NCBI RefSeq assembly: GCF_000143415.4
Contig: NW_003314264.1
Coordinates: forward strand, 1,504,733-1,568,732
DNA: 64,000 nucleotides
Direction of reading: 5' to 3'
DNA from: Selaginella moellendorffii
Lineage: Eukaryota > Streptophyta > Lycopodiopsida > Selaginellales > Selaginellaceae
Under the pieces are notes generated by a model, which had not been told where the DNA came from, searched no databases, and saw nothing but the letters and a program-made list of their open reading frames with translations. The position numbers and the translations under genes were made by a program. This document shows, in pieces, positions 58,220 through 64,000 of the stretch; position 1 is the first letter of the stretch; every line of letters begins with the position of its first letter.

Positions 58220-58735
58220 ATGTGGAATTTAGTAGCAACAGTTTTAACATCCTTAATATCTATTTGCCAATATCAACTTCAAATTAGTATAGCAATATTG
58301 CCACTTCATTTTTCAAATGCACATATAGATATAATAATTGCATCAATGAGATATTTACCCACTATGGCAGGTATTCATAATGAAAGTAGATATGAACTTG
58401 GCATTGCATGGGGGTATCCTACTAGAGTTCCTTTGACTTACATGAGGTTTAAAACCTTTGCACAAAGTGAAAGAATATCTGCACAATGTAGTGTAGAATC
58501 TCCTAAGGGAGAAAGAATATTTGTTACTGGTAGATTACTATTAGAAGCATATAAAGAAATGGTTGATTTGGTTGAATTTGCTGCACAAGCTAGAGCTTAT
58601 GGACACATTCAAGTTATTATGCCATATTTTCTTGTAGATTATTTCACAGTTTCAAATCCAACAAGAAATCATAATCAACCACCACAACCAAAATTACCTC
58701 CACTTCTCTCAAATGGAATGTGTTACAAAAGTTAG
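58220..58735 (+). CDS. Unidentified ORF (171 aa) in AT-rich DNA
   Basis: Starts at ATG 58220 with a hydrophobic stretch (MWNLVATVLTSLISICQYQL). The body is balanced and protein-like (ESRYELGIAWGYPTRVPLTY, AQSERISAQCSVESPKGERI, LLLEAYKEMVDLVEFAAQAR), ending in a Pro-rich segment (NHNQPPQPKLPPLLSNG) and TAG at 58733-58735. I recognise no family. Codon third positions are mostly A or T, unlike the GC-rich genes to the left. It is followed in the +2 frame, with a 16-nt overlap of open frames, by a lectin-like ORF, so the two could be halves of one gene broken by a frameshift or joined by an unseen intron. Confidence 0.4.
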   Translation: MWNLVATVLTSLISICQYQLQISIAILPLHFSNAHIDIIIASMRYLPTMAGIHNESRYELGIAWGYPTRVPLTYMRFKTFAQSERISAQCSVESPKGERIFVTGRLLLEAYKEMVDLVEFAAQARAYGHIQVIMPYFLVDYFTVSNPTRNHNQPPQPKLPPLLSNGMCYKS

Positions 58736-59166
58736 GAATAGAAAGGAAAGAAATTAGTAATATTCATTCTGATTTTGTAAAATGTTGGCCTTATAATTAT
58801 ATATTAGAAGCTGGAAATTTAAAGATGATAGGATCTTATATAACCTCAACGAATAGTATTGTTTCAGAAAATTATAAATATAAGCTTACATTATATGAGA
58901 ATTGCAATCTTGTGATTCATGATATTAAGAAAAGTTTTAACAATTGGTCAACAAAAACTGAAAATAAAGATAAAAATTGTTATTTACAAGTATTAATCAC
59001 TGGTAAAGTTGGGATATGGGGTGATAATGGTGTAGTTTGGCTAGTAAAACTAGACTGCAAGAAATTATATTGTATTATGCTTGGTCTTGTTTTATATGTG
59101 GCTAATTCAGGTATACTTATGTTAAAAAATACAACTACTGGAAAAGTATTTTCAATCTCAAATTAA
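58720..59166 (+). CDS. GNA-type (bulb-type) mannose-binding lectin-like ORF
   Basis: The open frame begins without an ATG at 58720; its first ATG is at 58825. The pattern YKLTLYENCNLVIHDIKKS, then NNWSTKTENKDKNCYLQVLI and TGKVGIWGDNGVVW, follows the repeated layout of the GNA fold (Y-L-x-CNLV-Y-D, then W-T-x-C-L-x-DGNLVIYD-x-W). The mannose-site motif QDNVY is degenerate (LYENCNLVIH). Proteins of this fold bind mannose; secreted plant versions serve in defence or recognition. No signal peptide is in this frame, so it would have to come from an upstream exon or from the 58220 ORF. It ends at TAA 59166. It may be a decayed gene. Confidence 0.45.
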   Translation: MLQKLGIERKEISNIHSDFVKCWPYNYILEAGNLKMIGSYITSTNSIVSENYKYKLTLYENCNLVIHDIKKSFNNWSTKTENKDKNCYLQVLITGKVGIWGDNGVVWLVKLDCKKLYCIMLGLVLYVANSGILMLKNTTTGKVFSISN

Positions 59167-59445
59167 ATGGTAAATAAAACTACTCATAATCTCTTTTACC
59201 ATATAAAATCTTAAGATTGAAAAAAACCTTTAGATACAAGTTAAGCCATGCACCTTTACATATGTCTTACTTGATTTTTATTGAGATAAATCATGGTTTA
59301 GAATGGCTATTAATAAGTCAATATAAATTTTTGGTTTTAATTTTTCTCTTTAGATTTTTGATATAGCATAATTAAGGCCAAACAATGGCAACTAAACTTG
59401 AGGATAATGATAGTTTACAATAAATATCTATTATATTTTTTCTTT

Positions 59446-60172
59446 TGTGAGGTCTAAATGTATAGCTATGATGCCATATACTAATATTAGCATAGTAAAA
59501 TTTTGATAGCCATTAAATTAATTTCAATCCAGACCACTCATTCTTATATATAAGCTATGGTTTGGGCTAATTGATATACACATTTCTATATTCCATTTCC
59601 ATATTCTATACATTCACATTGGTGGAGGTGAGAAGAAATTTTGATTATCTCTAAAAAGTGCTTGGATTTGAGCTTTCTATCTAGCTTTAATATCATTTAA
59701 ATTTCACTTTCTTCATAGTTTTTCAATTTCTTTTATTTTTTTTTTCTCCTTCTTGTTCATCTTCATGGCGGAGCAGCAACCTCCTCCTCTTTTGACTCTA
59801 GAGGAGTTATTGGTGCAATTATTCAATGTTATGTGATTACGGTTAAACAATTAAACTCAATTGATGGCAACATTCATAACATATAGTACAACTTCTTTTT
59901 CTTTTATTGCCAATCTTCACCTTTAGCTAGAGTTCTTTTGTGAAATTTTAAAGATGATATGTACCATTGGTTCAATCACTTTATGGTGATTGCCACTTAT
60001 CATTTTTGAGATGATGCTTGGCATTTGCATGAGTTTCCCATATATCTCTAAGGGATGATGTTATAATGGTACAATGGTTTGAGCATAGCCACTTATATGG
60101 ATTAGAATATTCTCTTGGAGGTCTTTAAATGTGCATTTAGACATGCTAGTGATTGTGATGAAGCATTCAAAC
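59446..60172 (+). repeat. 5' portion of a retroelement, plus-strand copy
   Basis: It begins TGTGAGGTCTAAATG, passes a TATATATAAGC element near 59545, a CACATTGGTGGAGGTGAG block near 59618, a pyrimidine tract, and an ATGGCGGAGCAGCA gag-like start near 59766. It continues into a gag-like stretch containing TGGTACAATGGTTTGA-type sequence near 60070. The same succession occurs in reverse complement at 62590-63311. No intact ORF remains. Confidence 0.75.
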
Positions 60173-60381
60173 TTGTGCAGATTGGAATATTCTTCTAAAT
60201 ATCTTTAAGCACGCATTTAAACATACTAATTATTCGAGCAATATGACCAACCAAGTTTCTCCACTTCAATAACAAAGTAATTGCAACATGATCACCTTTT
60301 GAGAACCATGTAGATAAACATAAAGTTTCTTAAAACCTTAAATTGCTATTAAACACTATTTTATTGTAGAGTAGTTCACCT

Positions 60382-60618
60382 TCACTGGTTGTAGCTAATG
60401 GATGCAATAGGATGGTGCTGACTAAACACATTTGGGCTTTTTTGCATCAACACACTTCCAAAATCAATATCTAAAGTATCCATGCACAAAATTAAAGATT
60501 GAGTGTAGTTAGAATAGGCCAAAACTAAAGGAGTCATTAACAGCACTTTGAGATCTATTGGGATCATATGAAAGAAAATATTAACAACTTCAATAATACT
60601 TGCAATGATGCAATACAA
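60382..60618 (-). pseudogene. Retroelement RNase H remnant
   Basis: LMTPLVLAYSNYTQSLILCM followed by DTLDIDFGSVLMQ corresponds to the start of the gypsy RNase H domain (PVLAYPDFSKPFILYTDASD-IGFGAVLSQ type). The catalytic first Asp is retained in MDTLD, but the domain is cut short and out of frame with the RT. Confidence 0.7.
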
Positions 60619-60836
60619 TCAAAAAAATGATCAATAAAATGGCCAAGATAGTACATCTTTCCTAAGAATCGTTGCACATCATTCATATACTTTAGAGTAA
60701 GGAACTTAAGAATAACCACAAATTTATCAAGATCAACTCATAAACCTTCACGAGAAATACAGTATCCATGATAAGTGGTGTCTTTGGACCTAAATACGTA
60801 CTTTAACTATTTCAGCTTTAAATCAATTTTTTGCAA

Positions 60837-61238
60837 TCAATCCAACACCTTATAAACATTATACATATATTCCTCCCATGTCCTCTCTAAGTGAATCAAA
60901 ACATCATCAATGAAGTTAGTAATCACATTCAACATATCGCAAAGAACCTCATCCATCATCCACTTAGAAGTTTCTAGAACATTGTTTAAACCAAACGATA
61001 TCACTAAGAACTCATATGAATCAAATAGTGTATAAAATACAGGCTTAAGAATATCTTTATTGGCTATCAGAACTTGCCAGTACCCAAAAACAAGATCTAA
61101 CTTAGTGAACTTACAACTTACTCCCAGACTATCTAAGAGATCAATAGTGTTAGGGAGAGGGTGCATATTTGGAATTGTCACTTTATTTAACAAATGATAG
61201 TCAATGCAAAAACAAATACTCTTATAAGGCTTTGTCAC
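60837..61238 (-). pseudogene. Retroelement reverse transcriptase fragment (Ty3/gypsy type)
   Basis: Recognisable RT blocks in order: ICFCIDYHLLNKVTIPNMHP, LPNTIDLLDSLG, FTKLDLVFGYWQVLIANKDI, FYTLFDSYEFLVISFGLNNV, then the active-site block NFIDDVLIHLERTWEEYMYN. The YxDD box reads FIDD, and several conserved residues differ, so activity is not expected. The frame closes at both ends. Confidence 0.85.
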
Positions 61239-62324
61239 AAGATGAGGTTCACATGCCTAAGGACTCTACAACTTTCAAATAACACCCTTTTCTAACATCT
61301 CCTTGATATTTGAACGTAAAATCTTGATTTCTTTTAGTCTTGATTAAACAAGCATCCCTAATTAGAATAGGATAACGTATTGCAATATTAACCCCAGACA
61401 ATAGATCAAATTCAAAGAGATCAACATATGTTGATCCACTACTACAACACAAAGACCGTTAGAAGGATTAAAAGAGGGAATAGAGGAATAAGACAAAAAC
61501 ATAAAAAGGAATAATGGGGAGACAAAAGTAATGGAAGTAAAAGCAAAAATAAAGGGATGTAAAAGAACAAAAGTGAGAAAAATGGAAGAAATATAAAAAA
61601 GTATGAGACAAGGGGGAGAAGCCTCAAAGTCACACTTCACATGATTGCGCCACAATCAATCTATACTAAGGATGAGGTCAAAATTATGACTCAGCACCAT
61701 TTGCAACAATTATAACTCAAGCCTAAGATTGCCTACACACACAACTAGATTTGCCTCATCCTGTGTATGCAAATATACATAACAATGTGTGGCAACAGGC
61801 CAAACAATAGAAGATAAACTCGAGCTTATATTAATGAACATGAAGAGAATAATAGGAGACCTCTTGTTATAAATGGAAAGTAAACACTAGATGAACTAAT
61901 GCCAAGTGAACCCCTTGATGATATTTCTTTAAAAAAAATAAAGGAGTCACTAATTTATTCATGTAAAGTCTTTCCACTACTTGCTTGACTTTTCGTTTTC
62001 TGGAATCATCTTCGTGTCCAAGCCTTCCACTACAATAGCACTATCAAGACACTGTTGATGCCAAGGTCTTCACCTAGGAAATAGAGGTCACTAATCTAGA
62101 AAATGTTGAAAACACCAATAAGTGTGAGTAATTTCATCACATGCTCAGTAGCGGACATCACGACCATAACCACGTCCTCACCTTTATCCTTGAACTTGGG
62201 TAGTAATAGCATCAACCTCCATTGGAACAAAACTATCTCCTATAGGAAGTAGAGTTGAAGAACATGTAACGAGAAGTAGAAGAGGCAATGTCGCATAACA
62301 TTGTGCCAAGTGAAGACCATCATC

Positions 62325-62632
62325 AAGGATGTTTTCAAATACACATTTGGACATGTTAATGATTATGATGATGTTTTTCAACAATTTCATCATCTTTGTC
62401 AAGGCTAGAGCAAGTGCATATATAAGTCTTATAAGATCTTGATGAAGTGTTGGCTACAACATTCCCAACTTGATCTATTCCAATATATTTAGCTCTGCAT
62501 GAAGCAAGAGGCTTCGGAAATGAATACTAAATTGCATCATAGATTTAGATAGCCCTTGACAAAGATGATGAAATTGTTGAAAAGCATCATCATAATCATT
62601 GACGTGTCCAAATGTGTGTTTGAAAACGTCAT
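62325..62632. repeat. Fold-back inverted repeat inside the retroelement gag region
   Basis: About 80 bp at 62325-62405 (GTTTTCAAATACACATTTGG through CATCATCTTTGTCAAGG) recurs in reverse complement at about 62552-62632 with few differences, separated by roughly 150 bp. It is a local duplication of part of the gag region in opposite orientation and could form a long RNA hairpin. Confidence 0.8.
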
Positions 62633-63480
62633 GGAGAATGCCCTAATCCTCATAAATGGCTGTAGTCAAACCATTGTACCATTGCAACACTATCCCTTGG
62701 AAATATGTGGGAAACTCACATAAGTGCCAAACATTATCCCAAGAATGATATGTGGCAATCATCGTAAAGTGATGAAATCAATAATATACACCATCTCTAA
62801 GAATCCCATAGAAGAACTTCAACCGGATGTGAGGATTGGTAGCAAAAGCAAGAGTGTGTCATGCGTGTGCCGTGAGTGTCACCATCAACTGAGTTTGATT
62901 GTTCAACTATAACAACATGGCATCGAGCAAATGCACCAACTATTGCTCTAGAGTCCAAGGAAGAGGCTATTGCTCTACCATGAAGATGAATGAAAAAAAA
63001 AAAGCAAAAGAGAAGAAATTGAAAAATTTATAAAGAAAGGGAGATTTAGACAATGCAAAAGTTAGATTTAAACCAAAATCCCAAATCCAAACACTCTTTA
63101 GGGACAATCAAAATTGCCCCTCACCTCCACCAATATGAGTGCATGGAATATGGAAATATAATATAAAAATATGTATATTAATTAACCCAAAAATTATAGT
63201 TTATATATAGAAGTGAGTGGTTCAGATTGAAACCAATTGGATAGCTATTAAAATCCCACTACGCTAATATTAATATACAACATCGTAGCTGTACACTTGA
63301 ACCTCACAACATCTATTTATGAATGATCTCCTTACATCTTTTGCATGGTATGACTTCAATCTTACAGTTATGAAAAATATGCATTTCTTCTTTGTATACA
63401 TATGCCATACATTGCAAGTCAAACAAAATATTGTCATTGATAAAATTTTATACATCATTTCAAGAAAAATACATTAGAAT

Positions 63481-63860
63481 GACTTCACCCTCAAGGACCA
63501 CCTTCATCTTAAAAGTAAGTTTTGTTAGAACATTAACATTTAATATATAGTTATGATCTTAGAATACATCATTTCAAGATAAATAAAAATGTCATGTGGC
63601 CACATGCTCTCACTCCTCACTATTATCAATTTCTTGTTCATCTTAAAAATGAGATTTATTAAGAACAACCAATTATTTATACTTGCTATTTTGAAAATTC
63701 ACCTTGAAAATGAGATAACCTTGGAGGATCTTGTTGCATCTTTTCTTTCTCATCCAACAATGCAAATGGTGGCTCACACAATCATCAGGAGATTGTTATT
63801 ATTCACCTTGAAAATGAGATTTATCAGAACACCCATATTTATACTTGGTATTTATATTCT
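63481..63860 (+). repeat. Diverged repeats of a TTCA(C/T)CTT(A/G)AAAATGAGATT motif
   Basis: The unit TTCATCTTAAAAATGAGATT, followed by AGAACA...ATTTATACTTG, occurs at about 63640, 63803 and in weaker form at 63504 and 63700. Spacing is irregular. The short ORF over it (63589-63888) is a by-product of the repeat. Confidence 0.55.
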
Positions 63861-64000
63861 CATCTTAAATTATATTATATTCTTTTGATAAACTATATTC
63901 TCATGTCAGACATATACTATGAATAGTATATATCTTGCAAAATTAAAAATACACTTCAAAACTAACTATAGTTTATATTAGATAAAAGTATAAAATATTA

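Larger units (their letters stand above)
60382..63311 (-). mobile_element. Degenerate Ty3/gypsy-like LTR retroelement, minus-strand copy
   Basis: Reading right to left: a leader/LTR-like start at about 63311 (matching the plus copy), a gag-like region at about 62960-62590 (a tryptophan-rich segment with FQGIVLQWYNGL), a disordered middle, reverse transcriptase at 61238-60837, and RNase H remnants at 60618-60382. The order gag-RT-RNase H with no copia-like integrase ahead of RT indicates the Ty3/gypsy group. Stops and frameshifts throughout show it is inactive. Flanking long terminal repeats and target-site duplications could not be delimited by eye. Confidence 0.75.

Noticed and set aside
58220-58735. 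Endogenous viral movement or coat protein as the identity of the unknown ORF
   Set aside because: No viral family motif could be recognised; the idea rests only on compact overlapping ORFs and AT-rich context, which is not enough.

Overview
The window is nuclear DNA of a land plant. The product set is plant-specific (two SAUR proteins, two PLS-type PPR proteins, a GIF/AN3 co-activator, a 3-ketoacyl-CoA synthase, an SnRK1-like kinase, a purK-purE AIR carboxylase with a plastid-type leader, a nodulin-like MFS carrier). Introns are mostly 50-60 nt with canonical GT/AG ends, and genes are packed 70-500 bp apart. This style, with intronless PPR genes, fits a lycophyte such as Selaginella (probably S. 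moellendorffii). The species is an inference from style, not a database match.

Layout. 1-31.8 kb is gene-dense: a partial coiled-coil gene (-), glucosidase I GCS1 (+), an SnRK1-alpha-like kinase (-), a small ORF and a class II-like small HSP (+), phospholipase D alpha (+), a DEK chromatin protein (-), SAUR (-), PPR (-), SAUR (-), a TRMO-type tRNA methyltransferase (-), a SET-domain methyltransferase (-), ribosomal protein S2 (+), cyclophilin CYP18/PPIL3 (-), AIR carboxylase (-) and an HSP20-like protein (-). 31.8-38.0 kb is a rearranged patch. It holds degraded copies of pieces of neighbouring genes (AIR carboxylase, the DUF829 gene, the LRR gene), a broken unidentified gene and a 238-bp direct repeat, and it surrounds one intact LRR receptor-like protein gene. 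38.0-54.4 kb is gene-dense again: DUF829 hydrolase (-), KCS (-), NAD kinase (-), PPR (-), GIF (+), dirigent-like (+), peptidyl-tRNA hydrolase 2 (-), beta-tubulin (-) and a nodulin-like MFS protein (+). From 54.4 kb to the end the sequence becomes very AT-rich and repetitive. It holds a 100-bp assembly gap, two ORFs (one with a GNA-type lectin signature), and two oppositely oriented relics of one Ty3/gypsy-like retroelement family.

The genes are mostly unrelated housekeeping or regulatory loci, not a cluster with a common function. The notable items are architectural. The AIR carboxylase carries a second, degenerate PurE domain. The SET gene's stop codon overlaps the start codon of the TRMO gene behind it (ATGA). 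The SnRK1-like kinase stops straight after its UBA-like segment. The cyclophilin's first coding exon is only the ATG. A cluster of co-oriented W-box cores lies upstream of KCS. Exon structures were inferred by eye from reading-frame continuity, splice consensus and family knowledge, so exact exon borders are less certain than gene identities.
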